From: Streptomyces cynarae
GTDB lineage: Bacteria; Actinomycetota; Actinomycetes; Streptomycetales; Streptomycetaceae
Direction of reading: 5' to 3'
DNA length: 64,000 nt
Assembly (NCBI RefSeq): GCF_025642135.1
Contig: NZ_CP106793.1
Coordinates: 7,780,001-7,844,000 of the forward strand
Below, one piece after another: positions 25,323 through 35,031 of this stretch (positions within the stretch are counted from its first letter, which is position 1; every line of letters starts with the position of its first letter). The position numbers and the translations under genes are program-made. Below the pieces are notes generated by a model. It did not search any database, had not been told where the DNA came from, and worked only from the letters and a program-made list of their open reading frames with translations.

Positions 25323-26112
25323 ACAGCGATTTCGTTTGGCGTGATCTTGCGATGAGCTGGCTCGGTGGTCACGCTTGATTGCTTCTGGCTCGTACGCTCA
25401 ACGGCTTGTCCACCAGGCTGCCCCGGCTCCCGTGGCTGTGGTGACAGTTGTGACGAGCCACGTGGGTATCCGTCGTATGACCAAGTGCAGTCCGCCGCAG
25501 CGGAGTTCGAACTGCGGCGGCGTGCTGGTCATACTCCTCACCGGCGTCATGCATTCAGTGGAGCGCGAAGGGACGGCGGACAGTGGATCGTTTTCTCGGA
25601 GATATTGCGAGCTTCCTGTCATGCGCGTAGCAAAACATCCTTCTGACACGGCGCGTTGATCTTGGTGGATAACTCGGAGGTTGTGGATAACCCGTACTGA
25701 ACGCCTTCCGCTTGCCGCGCGGGGCCCAGTGCGACGGCCATGACGACACCTCGTTCTTCGGTCCTGACGACCGACTGTCGGGGGTGTGCATGTGAAGCGT
25801 CGGCTTCAGCGGCGACAACGGCGAATCTTGGCCGTCAAGCGTTCGGCGTTCTCGCGGCACGCCACCAGGCCGCCACAGCCAGCACCTCCGAGGTGCCCGA
25901 CGAGCGACGGCTATACGCGCTGTCGAACATCCTCGAGTTCGATGTGCGACGGCCGACGGCCTGGAGCCCGAGTGGCGTCACGCCGCAGAAGGCCGTCCGA
26001 AGCGGTTTGTGCTGCTCCGTTGAGGGCGAGTATCTGTCCGCCCGCTGTCGTAGGGGCGTGTCACAGTTGAAGCCGATGGTCGCCGGGGGCGCGGCTTGAG
26101 GGAGGGACGCAG
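25323..26112. other. 790-bp stretch without a supported gene
   Basis: Mixed-composition DNA between the small gene and jetA. Short open frames exist on both strands but none has family-like sequence or a good ribosome site. It contains two DnaA-box-like 9-mers near 25664-25690 and presumably the jet promoter. It looks like degraded accessory DNA. Confidence 0.5.
25664..25690 (-). promoter_or_regulatory. Pair of DnaA-box-like 9-mers
   Basis: GGTGGATAA (25664-25672) and TGTGGATAA (25682-25690) are 18 bp apart. The second is the exact reverse complement of the classical DnaA box TTATCCACA; the first has one mismatch. A third relative, TTGTCCACC, is at 25406-25414. Chance occurrence is possible. 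Confidence 0.25.
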
Positions 26113-27699
26113 GTGCCGCAGTTAGATGGTTCCGGCACGCTGGGGTCATTCGATCTTGATGGCCTGGTAGTTGGTGATCGGCTGAGGTTGTTCAACTTCA
26201 CCCAGCGTGACGATTGGGCGTCGTATCTGTGGGTCTTGCGGGCGATGAACCAACTGCGGATGGTTCACCAGGTACAGGTGCACACCAGCGATGTGGCGGC
26301 AGTGCTGGGGGAGCTGGCTGCCAACCACGCTGACGTTCCCGCCATTGCGGATCTCAACTTGCGGGCGATGCTGGATGTCCTGTCCGGGGATCGGGATCGC
26401 GAGCGGGAGGGTGCCCGGGTGCTGTGCCGGGTGGAGGATGCCGCTCGGGCGGGAAGCCTGGCCGCGTATCGAAACCGGCAGTCTGTTTATCAGTTCACTG
26501 AGATCGGCTACCGGGCCTATATGGCGGTGGAGGATGTGCTCGGCGCGCGGGTGGAGGACGCGAATCTGTCCCGGCTGGTGTTCGCTGACATCCTGTCCGA
26601 TCTCAAGGCCCTGGCCGCGGCGAACCTCAGCGCCGACCGGGAGGAGATCTACCGCAAGCTCTCACGGCTGGACAGCGTTCTGGATGACATGACCCGCAGG
26701 GCCGCACGGTTCTATCTGACGTTGAACGATGTAACGCGAACCACGGACATCTCGCCGGAGACGTTCCTGCGGCACAAGCATGCCCTGCTGGCGCACATGA
26801 GCGATTTCTCCGCTGAGCTCGAGCGGTACGCACCCCGCCTGGCTGACGCGGTTCGCCTGGTGGAAGACAGCGGCATCGAGACGCTGTTGGAGCGGGCCGC
26901 GGAGGCGGACGAGCGGCCGATGATGAGGCCGGAGGCCCGCCGGGAGGATTGGCGTCGGCGCTGGGTGGGGCTTCGCCAGTGGTTCCTCGCGAGCGAAGTG
27001 GCGGATTCGAAAGCCGACCAGTTGCAGGGGGCGACACGTACGGCGATCTCGGGTGTGATCGCGTTGCTGCGGCAGGTCACTGAGTCGCGGCGAAGCGGGG
27101 TGAGCCGCACGACGCAGTTGCGGCACTTGGCAGCCTGGGTTGCGGGGGCGCCGGATGAGCAAGCGGCGAACGCGCTGATCGCCGCGGCGTTCGACCTGCG
27201 TTCGGCCCGGCACCTGGGCGGGGCCCATGACGACGGTGAGCAGATCTCTTCCCGCTCGACGTGGTGGGATGCTCCCGGCATTGAGGTGAGCGTCAGCTTG
27301 TTCCGGCATGGCAAACGGCCCTCGCCCGGGGGTCCGCAGCCGATCCGTACCGAGCGCGGGGCGCGCGCCCGGCTGCGGGAGAAGCAGCGGGCGGTGCGGG
27401 CGGCTGAGCGGGTGGCGGCCGAACGGCTACTGGAGCACGGTCCCCATGAACGGGTGCTGGACGAGTCCGAGCTTCGGGCGGTGCTGAAGCTGCTCACCCG
27501 GGCGTTGGAAGCACGGACCGTGGTCGCGGGCCGGTTGCGGTCGGCCACCGGGGCAAGTGATGTAATGACGTTGCGGCTCATCCCCAGCCAGACCGGCAGT
27601 CGGCTGCGCACCGTGCACGGCACGCTGGTGCTGCCCGGCTTCACACTGGAGCTTTCTCCCGCAGGACCGATCCGGCGGGGGACGGCGGAGGTGAGCTGA
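26113..27699 (+). CDS. jetA: Wadjet type II protein JetA (DUF2397 / TIGR02677)
   Basis: 528 residues from GTG 26113, preceded by GAGGGAGGGACG. Features include an LRAMNQLRMVHQVQVHTSDV winged-helix-like start, a central helical region and basic C-terminal segments (RLREKQRAVRAAERVAAERLL). By family it is the kleisin-like subunit of this SMC-type complex. It is the first gene of four coupled genes; TGATG joins it to jetB. Wadjet complexes extrude DNA loops and cleave small circular plasmids. The type assignment rests on gene order and the domain pattern of all four proteins. Confidence 0.85.
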   Translation: MPQLDGSGTLGSFDLDGLVVGDRLRLFNFTQRDDWASYLWVLRAMNQLRMVHQVQVHTSDVAAVLGELAANHADVPAIADLNLRAMLDVLSGDRDREREGARVLCRVEDAARAGSLAAYRNRQSVYQFTEIGYRAYMAVEDVLGARVEDANLSRLVFADILSDLKALAAANLSADREEIYRKLSRLDSVLDDMTRRAARFYLTLNDVTRTTDISPETFLRHKHALLAHMSDFSAELERYAPRLADAVRLVEDSGIETLLERAAEADERPMMRPEARREDWRRRWVGLRQWFLASEVADSKADQLQGATRTAISGVIALLRQVTESRRSGVSRTTQLRHLAAWVAGAPDEQAANALIAAAFDLRSARHLGGAHDDGEQISSRSTWWDAPGIEVSVSLFRHGKRPSPGGPQPIRTERGARARLREKQRAVRAAERVAAERLLEHGPHERVLDESELRAVLKLLTRALEARTVVAGRLRSATGASDVMTLRLIPSQTGSRLRTVHGTLVLPGFTLELSPAGPIRRGTAEVS

Positions 27700-29135
27700 T
27701 GGCCGCCGCGCATCGCGTTGCTGCGAGGGTGGAGCCGGCGCAGCTGGGTTCGTATCAGGAGGCCGCCCGGCTGGTGCTATTGCACAGTGTGATCAGTGAG
27801 AGCCACCCCCGCCCAGGTGCGCTGGCGGTGGTGCTGCGCTGGGCGGACGAGCTGGCCGAGGACTTCCGCTCGCTCTTCGGTTACACCCTCCACACCACTG
27901 CCCGGCACGCGAGGCTGATTCGGCGCCTGGACGTGTTCGACGGCAGCCAGGCGATCCTCGCGGCCAACAGCGGTCGTAGGCCGTTCGACCGACGACGGTT
28001 GGCGTACCTGTGTCTCGTGCTGGCGTGCCTGCACGGCTCCCGGGTCGAGATCGCCCTCGCTGACCTGGTGAAGGATTTCAGCCCGCACGCCAACGCTATC
28101 GATCATCTCGGCTTTAACCCGACTGCTCCGGGGCACAAAGACGCCATCGTGGACGTCATGGACTGGCTGGTGCAGTACGGGGCCCTGCGCGTCTCGGACG
28201 GTTCGACCCAAGCCTGGGCCCGCGACCCGGACCGCGGGGACGCCCTGTTCGACATCGACCACGAGCTATGCAACGCCCTGTTCCGTCCCGGCAAGCCCCT
28301 GCAGCACCTGACGAGCGCCGCCGGATTGCTGGAGGCACCGCCGAGCGGCATCGGCCGCGATGCCCGACGCCGACATGGGGCGCAGCGGGCGCGCCGCGCC
28401 GTTATCGAAAACCCAGTGGTGTACTTCGCCGACGCCGATCCCGAAACTGCCGCCGCACTACGCCAGCCCACATTGGCGGAGGATTTGGTGCGCCTGACGG
28501 GGCTGCAGATCGAGCGCCGGGCTGAGGGCATCATGCTTGTCGACACCACTGGTCACTTCACCGACCGGCGCTTCCCTGGCCGCGGCGGCGCGGTTAACCG
28601 CACGGCCGGTCTGCTCCTGGCCAAGATCGCCGACCTGCAAGAAGACCCCGAACGATCGCGTGAGCTGAAGCGCATGCAGCCACCGGATCCTGCGGAAGAG
28701 CACGCCGACCTGCTCGCCCGTATCGACTTGGCGCTGCCGCACGCCGGAACGCTGGCCGCTCTTGCGCTAGACGCCCCCGCAGTCGACGGCACCAATTCAC
28801 CCGAACAGGTGGAAGTCGAAGACGAGGTGAGCGAGCCGGTCCGGACCCCGGAGCTGCCCCTGGTTGAAGACGCCCGCTTGGCAGAGATGATCAACGAGCT
28901 CTATGAGGAGTTCGGGCCGGCCTCGTTCACCAGCAAGTGGCAGGCGGACCCGCGTGGCCTGTTGGCCGAGGCCCTCGTCCTCCTCGCCGATCTGCGCTTG
29001 GTGCATCCGGTGCCCGGTGGCGTATTGGTTCGCCCGGCGGCGGGCCGCTACCGCAACATCACCGCCGTCCTGCCTCATCCGCAGAGCGACGGGCAGTTCG
29101 CATTCGACTTCTCCGCCGCGGAGGACCCCTCCTGA
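27699..29135 (+). CDS. jetB: Wadjet type II protein JetB (DUF2398 / TIGR02678)
   Basis: 478 residues. Conserved-looking blocks include RRPFDRRRLAYLCLVLACLHGSRVEIALADLV (winged helix) and RFPGRGGAVNRTAGLLLAKIADL. The C-terminal winged helix has ASFTSKWQADPRGLLAEALVLLADLRLVHPVPGGVLVRPAAGRY. It is the KITE-like accessory subunit by family. The ATG shares one base with the jetA stop, and the jetC ATG shares one base with its own stop, so the three are translationally coupled. Confidence 0.85.
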   Translation: MAAAHRVAARVEPAQLGSYQEAARLVLLHSVISESHPRPGALAVVLRWADELAEDFRSLFGYTLHTTARHARLIRRLDVFDGSQAILAANSGRRPFDRRRLAYLCLVLACLHGSRVEIALADLVKDFSPHANAIDHLGFNPTAPGHKDAIVDVMDWLVQYGALRVSDGSTQAWARDPDRGDALFDIDHELCNALFRPGKPLQHLTSAAGLLEAPPSGIGRDARRRHGAQRARRAVIENPVVYFADADPETAAALRQPTLAEDLVRLTGLQIERRAEGIMLVDTTGHFTDRRFPGRGGAVNRTAGLLLAKIADLQEDPERSRELKRMQPPDPAEEHADLLARIDLALPHAGTLAALALDAPAVDGTNSPEQVEVEDEVSEPVRTPELPLVEDARLAEMINELYEEFGPASFTSKWQADPRGLLAEALVLLADLRLVHPVPGGVLVRPAAGRYRNITAVLPHPQSDGQFAFDFSAAEDPS

Positions 29136-32100
29136 TGATGACGCTCCCTGAGCCGAGCCGGTCTGACGACGTTCCGACCGTCCGCTTCAAGCCCACACGC
29201 GCCGGGATCATCGGCCTGTGGGACTACCGGGACGAGGAGTTCGTCTTCGCTGACGGCCGTCTCGTCCTGCGCGGCCACAACGGGTCGGGCAAGACCAAGG
29301 CGCTGGAGGTCCTCTTCCCGCTGGTCCTCGACGGCAGCATCGACCCGCGCCGACTGGATCCGTTCAGCGGCGAGGAACGCACGATGAAGTCCAACCTGCT
29401 CTACCGGGGCCAGGAATCGGCGTATGGGTACGTGTGGATGGAGTTTACCCGCACCACCGCCGACGGCGAACTGCTGGAGGCCGTGACCGTCGGCATCGGC
29501 CTACTGGCTCAGAAGAGCAAGGAACGCCCGGGCCGCTTCTTCTTCGTCACCGACGGCCGGATCGGCGTGGACTTCGGCCTGCTCAGCGCCGACTCTCGGC
29601 CACTGCGCAGGAAAGAGCTCGAGAAGCTCCTCGGCACCGACGCGCTCTACAAGACCGCCACCGAGTACCGGGAAGCCATCGATGACCGCCTGTTCGGCCT
29701 TGGCCGTCAGCGCTACGCCCAGTTGATCAACCTGCTGCTCCAGTTGCGCCGCCCGCTGCTGGCCAAGGACCTCGACCCGGACAAACTCTCCGACACCCTC
29801 ACAGCCGGCCTTCGCCCGGTCGATGACGACCTGATTACCCAAGCTGCTCGGGACTTCGAGAACCTTGCCGAGATCCAGGCCGTCTTGGACTCCCTGACCA
29901 AGGCCGACGGGGCCGTCCAGGACTTCCTGCGGGACTACACCGCCTACCTGCGCGCGCACGCCCGGGACCGCGTCGAGCGGATCAACGCACGCTGCGAGGC
30001 CACCACCGGTCACTGCGACAAGATCGCCAAAGCGGCGAAGGACCGCCGTGTGGCGGAGGCCGCCCTCAAGACCGCCAATACAGCCAGGGGCGAAGCCGCG
30101 ACGAACCGCAAGAAGCTCGGAGCCCACTTGGAAGGGCTGCGCAACCACGACGCTCTGAAGAAAGAGGTCGGCCTGCGAGAGCTCCGTGACCGCGTCCGAA
30201 GCGAGGGAAAGGACATCGCCGACACGGAGAGCCGCCTGGAGAAGGTGCGGCAGCGCGTGGCGCGTCTGACAGCTGAGGCCGACGGGGTCGAGAAGCGGCT
30301 TGGTCAGCTGCACGGCGCTGCCGACCGGCACATGCAGGCCCTGCTGTTGGCAGGGCAGTCCGCCAGCTTGGTCACCGAGGACGACCCGCTGAACCTCACC
30401 GATGACCTTATGACCCAGGTCGGGAGCCGGGCTGCGGTACGCCGTCATGACATCGGTCAGGTGCGCGGATACCTGGACGCGGCCGAAATCGCTGCCCAGG
30501 ACGAGCGTCGCGAACAGACCCGGTTCGACGTCGCAGACACGGAGGTCCAGGACTACACCGCCGCCTGCACCCAGGCCGCCGACGCCCTCGCCGCCGCCCG
30601 ATCCGATGCCGTCGCCGCGCTGCAAAAGATGATCGACCGTTGGACGGGCACGGCCCCGACCGCCGTTCTCTTCCCCGCTGACGCGCCGACTCTCACCGAC
30701 GCGCTGGAAGCCGTCGGCGAGCCGGATGCGCCCGCACTGACCGAGGTCTTCCATTCGCTCACCGACGAACGCCGTACCAGCGCTCTTGCCCAGCAGGAAT
30801 CGCTCAAGCGCCGCCATACCGAGACACACGAACAACTCGCCAAGGTGCGCGCCGAACGAGCGAAGGTTGCCGCTGAACAAGATGATGCTCCTCCGCCAAA
30901 CGACCTGCGACCGGCAGACCGCAGCGGCCGTGCCGGCGCCCCACTGTGGCGGCTGATCCGCTTCACTGACGACGTGCCGCACGAGCAGACCGCGGCGGTG
31001 GAAGGCGCCCTGTATGGGGCGGGGCTGCTCACAGCCTGGGTCCACCCGCACGTCGACGCCACCGTGCAGGCATTCGCCGACAATGAGCCCGACGGCTACC
31101 TGCTCCCACTGCCGGCTGCCCAACGTCCCACCGGCCGGACCCTGGCCGACGTCCTCGTCCCTGACGAGGAACAGTCTCAGGTCCCGGCCGAAGCCGTTGC
31201 CGCGGTCTTGGCCTCGGTACGCCTTACCGACGACCTCACCCCTGATACCGGTTGCTCTCCCGCGGTGAGCACTCGCGCACAGTTCACACTGGGGATCCAG
31301 CTCGGCGCCCACCCGAAGACCCAGCCCGAGTACATCGGTGCCACCGCCCGCGCCGCCCGACGCCGCGAACGCTTGCACGCCCTGGACCAGACGATCAACG
31401 CGCTGGAAGACCAGCTCGCTGACCTGGCCACCGCGCAGCAAGCCGCCGCCGAGGCCGTGGCGGACTTCGACACTGCCCGCCGTCGGCTGCCGCCCACCGC
31501 ACCGATCGCCGCAGCCGTCCGTGACGTCGAGGTCACCGCCGTCCAGCTCGCCGACGCCCGAGGACGGCGGGATGCCGCACACCGGGCCCTCGATCTGGCC
31601 ATCGCCAATACCCACGACAAAGAGCGCCAGCTGCGTCGTGCGGCTGCCGCTGCCCGCCTACCCGGACAGCGCGACGCACTCGTTGACGTCGAACGCGCGG
31701 TCAACGATTTCGTCAGAGCCGGCAATGACCTTCACACCACGCGATCCACCATCCACGACACCGAGAACGATCTCGCCGACCGCCGCGAGAGCATCAAAGA
31801 GCAGAGCCAGGACTACGCCGAACAGACCGAGGCACTGAACACTCGCAAGGCCGACTACGAGGCCTTGGCGGAACGCCTGCGTACCGAGGAAGCGCTGCTG
31901 GACGCTCCCTTGCGCGACCTCCAAAGGCAGCTTGAGGAAACCCAGACCGCCTTGGACGAAGCCAATACGTCCTACGACCAGGCCGACGCAGAAGCCCAGG
32001 CGCAGCAAACCCGGCTCACCACCGCCGAGAACGCCCTGGAACACATCAGCGAAGCCCTCACCACGGCCCTGGACGAACAACTGCGCACCACCGCTGGCCT

Positions 32101-33445
32101 CGAGCCCTACTCCCGCCCCGACCTGCTCCTCCTGCTGGACGCCCCCGCGGCCACCCCATGGACACCCGTCAGCGTCTGGCCCACCGCCGAACAAGCCGCC
32201 AGTGACGTGATCGCCCAGCTCACCGCCAACCCGCCGCAGGTGTCCCCGGATGACGCCGCCCGCAGCGCCCTGCCGTCCACCACGGTCACGCTCCTGGACG
32301 CCATCGATACCGCCACCCGCGGCCGTCGGGCTACCGATAACGTTCTCAAGACCACCACCACGAAGATCTCCACCGCCCTGACCGACCTGGAAAACGCGCT
32401 CGCGGAATCCGATCAGGGCTACCACCTGGAGTGGGAACCGGACGGCGACATCATCCTCGCCCGAGTCTCCGACGCCGAAGGCCCCGCCCCGGTCGCCGAG
32501 TTCGGCCTCCGACTGGCCGAGCAAGTCGCCGACCAGCGCATCCTGCTGGAAGACCGCGAACGCACCGTCCTGGAAGACGCCCTGCTGACCGGACTGGCCC
32601 AGCAGATCCACTCCCGCACCATCGACGCCCGCAACCTGGTCAAGGCCATGGACGCCGACACCCGCGCCAAACCCATGTCCTCCGGCACCACCGTCGGCAT
32701 CCGCTGGGTGCAGTCCGACGCCCTGACCGACGAACAGCGCGCCGTCAACCAGCTACTGAAGAAGGACGCAACGGCCCTGGGCCCGTCTGGACTGGCCGAA
32801 CTACGCTCCCTGCTGCGCGCCCAGATCCGCACCGGCAAAGCACGCGACCGCCGCAAGACCTACCAGCAGATCATCGCCGACGTCCTGGACTACCGCTCCT
32901 GGCGCACCTTCGAACTGCTGCTGTCGCGGCCCGGCGAGAAAGAAGAGAAACTCACCCGCTCCAAGCACAGCGAGATGTCCGGCGGCGAGAAATCCGCTTC
33001 CATCCACCTCCCGCTGTTCGCCGCAGCCCACGCCCAGTACAGCTCCGCCCGCCCCACCTGCCCCCGCCTGATCGCCCTGGACGAAGCCTTCGCCGGCATC
33101 GACGAGCAGTACCGCCCCGATCTGCTCGCCCTGACCGTCAAATTCGACCTAGACCTGTTCATGACCGGGCACGACCTGTGGATCACCTACCCCACCGTCC
33201 CCCGCATTGCCCACTACGACATGAACTACGACAAGGCCAGCCACACCGTCTCCGCCATGCTCATGCTCTGGGACGGACAGCAGATCCTCGACGATCTCGG
33301 CTACCCCGGATCCGACGAGTTGGCCGCCCATCTCCTCGGCTTCACCCCAAGTCGGCACGCGCGCGCCGCCGACGGCCTGCTCGCCGGCCCGGACGACCAC
33401 GACATCGCTGACGACCAGCAGGACGAAGGAGCGGATGAAGCGTGA
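29135..33445 (+). CDS. jetC: Wadjet SMC-like ATPase JetC (TIGR02680)
   Basis: 1436 residues. Walker A GHNGSGKT is at 47-54 near the N-terminus. Long alternating helices rich in A, E, R, D and Q (about 300-1150) form the coiled coil with a central hinge-like globular part (about 590-700). The C-terminal head carries the signature SEMSGGEKSA (about 1278), Walker B LIALDEAFAGID (about 1313) and an H-loop-like MTGHDLW (about 1343). This is a complete SMC/Rad50/MukB-type motor. It starts at ATG 29135 or the adjacent ATG 29138. It overlaps jetD by GTGA. Confidence 0.92.
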   Translation: MMTLPEPSRSDDVPTVRFKPTRAGIIGLWDYRDEEFVFADGRLVLRGHNGSGKTKALEVLFPLVLDGSIDPRRLDPFSGEERTMKSNLLYRGQESAYGYVWMEFTRTTADGELLEAVTVGIGLLAQKSKERPGRFFFVTDGRIGVDFGLLSADSRPLRRKELEKLLGTDALYKTATEYREAIDDRLFGLGRQRYAQLINLLLQLRRPLLAKDLDPDKLSDTLTAGLRPVDDDLITQAARDFENLAEIQAVLDSLTKADGAVQDFLRDYTAYLRAHARDRVERINARCEATTGHCDKIAKAAKDRRVAEAALKTANTARGEAATNRKKLGAHLEGLRNHDALKKEVGLRELRDRVRSEGKDIADTESRLEKVRQRVARLTAEADGVEKRLGQLHGAADRHMQALLLAGQSASLVTEDDPLNLTDDLMTQVGSRAAVRRHDIGQVRGYLDAAEIAAQDERREQTRFDVADTEVQDYTAACTQAADALAAARSDAVAALQKMIDRWTGTAPTAVLFPADAPTLTDALEAVGEPDAPALTEVFHSLTDERRTSALAQQESLKRRHTETHEQLAKVRAERAKVAAEQDDAPPPNDLRPADRSGRAGAPLWRLIRFTDDVPHEQTAAVEGALYGAGLLTAWVHPHVDATVQAFADNEPDGYLLPLPAAQRPTGRTLADVLVPDEEQSQVPAEAVAAVLASVRLTDDLTPDTGCSPAVSTRAQFTLGIQLGAHPKTQPEYIGATARAARRRERLHALDQTINALEDQLADLATAQQAAAEAVADFDTARRRLPPTAPIAAAVRDVEVTAVQLADARGRRDAAHRALDLAIANTHDKERQLRRAAAAARLPGQRDALVDVERAVNDFVRAGNDLHTTRSTIHDTENDLADRRESIKEQSQDYAEQTEALNTRKADYEALAERLRTEEALLDAPLRDLQRQLEETQTALDEANTSYDQADAEAQAQQTRLTTAENALEHISEALTTALDEQLRTTAGLEPYSRPDLLLLLDAPAATPWTPVSVWPTAEQAASDVIAQLTANPPQVSPDDAARSALPSTTVTLLDAIDTATRGRRATDNVLKTTTTKISTALTDLENALAESDQGYHLEWEPDGDIILARVSDAEGPAPVAEFGLRLAEQVADQRILLEDRERTVLEDALLTGLAQQIHSRTIDARNLVKAMDADTRAKPMSSGTTVGIRWVQSDALTDEQRAVNQLLKKDATALGPSGLAELRSLLRAQIRTGKARDRRKTYQQIIADVLDYRSWRTFELLLSRPGEKEEKLTRSKHSEMSGGEKSASIHLPLFAAAHAQYSSARPTCPRLIALDEAFAGIDEQYRPDLLALTVKFDLDLFMTGHDLWITYPTVPRIAHYDMNYDKASHTVSAMLMLWDGQQILDDLGYPGSDELAAHLLGFTPSRHARAADGLLAGPDDHDIADDQQDEGADEA

Positions 33446-34710
33446 CCACCACTCCTGCGACAACCCACGAGCGCTACCTGCAGCCGGAATACACGCGCCT
33501 GCTGGCAGCCGCACGCCGCTCACTGGAACGCACCGGAGGACGCCTCGACGGCACCATCAGCGTCAGCGCACCCACCGACGCCGAACGCGAGGCCATCATC
33601 GGCCTGACCGGCACCTACCGCCCACCCGGCACAGCGAAGATCACCATCCGGCTCGCCGACCTCGACGCTGCCATCCGTACTGCCACTGGGTCCCCGCTCG
33701 CAGAAGTCCTCACACGAGCCGGCGGACCATTGCGTAATCGCCCTGCCGAGAAGGCCGCTCTCCAGCACGCCCGCACACAACTCCTTGCACAAGCGGAATC
33801 CAGCCCGCTCCACTCCACACGTCCCTGGTACCGGGTCTGGTTGAGCAACCTCGCCACCGACGGCACGCTGACCACTTTGATCAACAAAGGCGACACATCA
33901 GCGCTCGCCCACGCCGTGCGGGTCCTGGAACACCTCGACGCCCGGGCTGCTGGTACCCCACCGCTCATGCTGCCCGCCCTCGCCGAAATCGCCACCGGTG
34001 ACACCAAAGCCCTCAATCCCGGACGCGGTCCGCTGCCCAACCTTGTCCTACGCGCCCTGGCTCACGCCCACAGCGCCTCCGTGCCGTCCACTGCCGAAGA
34101 GCGCCGTGAGCTGTGGGACGCTTTCGACGTCATCGTCGACGACCTTGCCAGCCGCGTCCTCGTCCTCAACCTCCCCGCCCACGGACAGGGGCTGGGCGAG
34201 TGGCTCACCGGTGCGGCCAGCTACGGCACTCCCTTCCACATCACCCTCCACCAACTGGTCACCCTGCCCATCACGGTCAGCCTCCCGACCGTCTACGTCT
34301 GCGAGAACCCGGCTGTCCTGCGCCGCGCCGCACAAGAACTCGGCCCAGAAAGCCCGCCGCTGATCTGCGCCGAAGGCCGCCCCTCCACCGCCTTCCATCG
34401 GCTTGCTCGCACCATCACGCACGGGGGTGGGACCCTGCACTACCACGGTGACTTCGACTGGCCCGGTATCGACATGACCAGCCAGCTGATCAACCTCTAT
34501 AACGCCCGCCCCTGGATGATGACCGCGGCCGACTACAACACCGGAATCGCTCAGGACGACGACCACATCCGGCTCCGCGGTAAGCCGCAGCCCACGCCAT
34601 GGGACCCGGAACTCGCAGCGGCCATGAGACGGGCCGACCAGGCCCTCTACGAAGAGGCGGTCGCCGATGCCCTGCTCGATGGCCTGACTGTACGTAAGAC
34701 TGGAAGATGA
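33442..34710 (+). CDS. jetD: Wadjet nuclease subunit JetD (DUF2399, TOPRIM-like)
   Basis: 422 residues from a GTG overlapping the jetC stop. The C-terminal half has a TOPRIM-like pattern: VYVCENPAVLRRAA (acidic Glu, about residue 288), then LICAEGRPSTAF and HYHGDFDWPGIDM (DxD, about residue 335). These acidic residues would bind the catalytic metal. The N-terminal part contains helical DNA-binding-like segments. JetD is the topoisomerase-VI-like nuclease that cuts the captured plasmid. All four genes are intact, so the system is probably functional. Confidence 0.88.
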   Translation: MTTTPATTHERYLQPEYTRLLAAARRSLERTGGRLDGTISVSAPTDAEREAIIGLTGTYRPPGTAKITIRLADLDAAIRTATGSPLAEVLTRAGGPLRNRPAEKAALQHARTQLLAQAESSPLHSTRPWYRVWLSNLATDGTLTTLINKGDTSALAHAVRVLEHLDARAAGTPPLMLPALAEIATGDTKALNPGRGPLPNLVLRALAHAHSASVPSTAEERRELWDAFDVIVDDLASRVLVLNLPAHGQGLGEWLTGAASYGTPFHITLHQLVTLPITVSLPTVYVCENPAVLRRAAQELGPESPPLICAEGRPSTAFHRLARTITHGGGTLHYHGDFDWPGIDMTSQLINLYNARPWMMTAADYNTGIAQDDDHIRLRGKPQPTPWDPELAAAMRRADQALYEEAVADALLDGLTVRKTGR

Positions 34711-35031
34711 CCGTCGGCATTACTGGCTGATTGGCAGGAGACACCGACGCCGGGTCGTAGACGCCTTGGTGCCATCACAGGGACCCCTACTCCGCTTCGT
34801 ACCTCGTGGTGCCAAAGGGCGCTGGAGGCGCAGGCCTCAGGGGGGAACGGTCTGCTGATCTTGACTGGTCGCGAGAAGTCGGAGACGGCTCGCTGCTCCT
34901 CGAATACCACAACTCGCCTCAAGCTCAAGACACCTTGCGTGGAATACCTAGGGACAAACTGTCGTCGCACGGTTCTTGTCGGATGGAAGGCTTCCGTTCA
35001 GTGAGGCCGCTACCGATGTGAGGTTGTCGTC
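34711..35031. other. 321-bp intergenic stretch with one operator-like site
   Basis: No gene is supported here. The only structure of note is the GGGACAAACTGTCGT element at 34951-34965, which lies 66 bp before the next start codon. Confidence 0.5.
34951..34965 (+). promoter_or_regulatory. Operator-like site GGGACAAACTGTCGT (fourth member of the CGGACA-N3-TGTCCG set)
   Basis: It matches the site at 50398-50412 at 13 of 15 positions and shares its full core GACAAACTGTC. The downstream bases (CGCACGGTTCTTG...ATGGAA) resemble those after the 51945 site (CGCAGGGTAGCTTG...ATGGAA), so both look like versions of one promoter. It lies upstream of the ATP-binding protein gene at 35032. Confidence 0.5.

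Noticed and set aside
25406..25414. TTGTCCACC as a DnaA box
   Set aside because: Single copy with one mismatch and far from the other two; not strong enough to be a feature alone.
25740..26099. 119-codon frame upstream of jetA
   Set aside because: Poor ribosome site, patchy composition and no recognisable fold; could at most be a decayed gene.
29501..31615. 704-codon open frame on the minus strand
   Set aside because: Antisense to jetC; Gly/Val-rich without family features.
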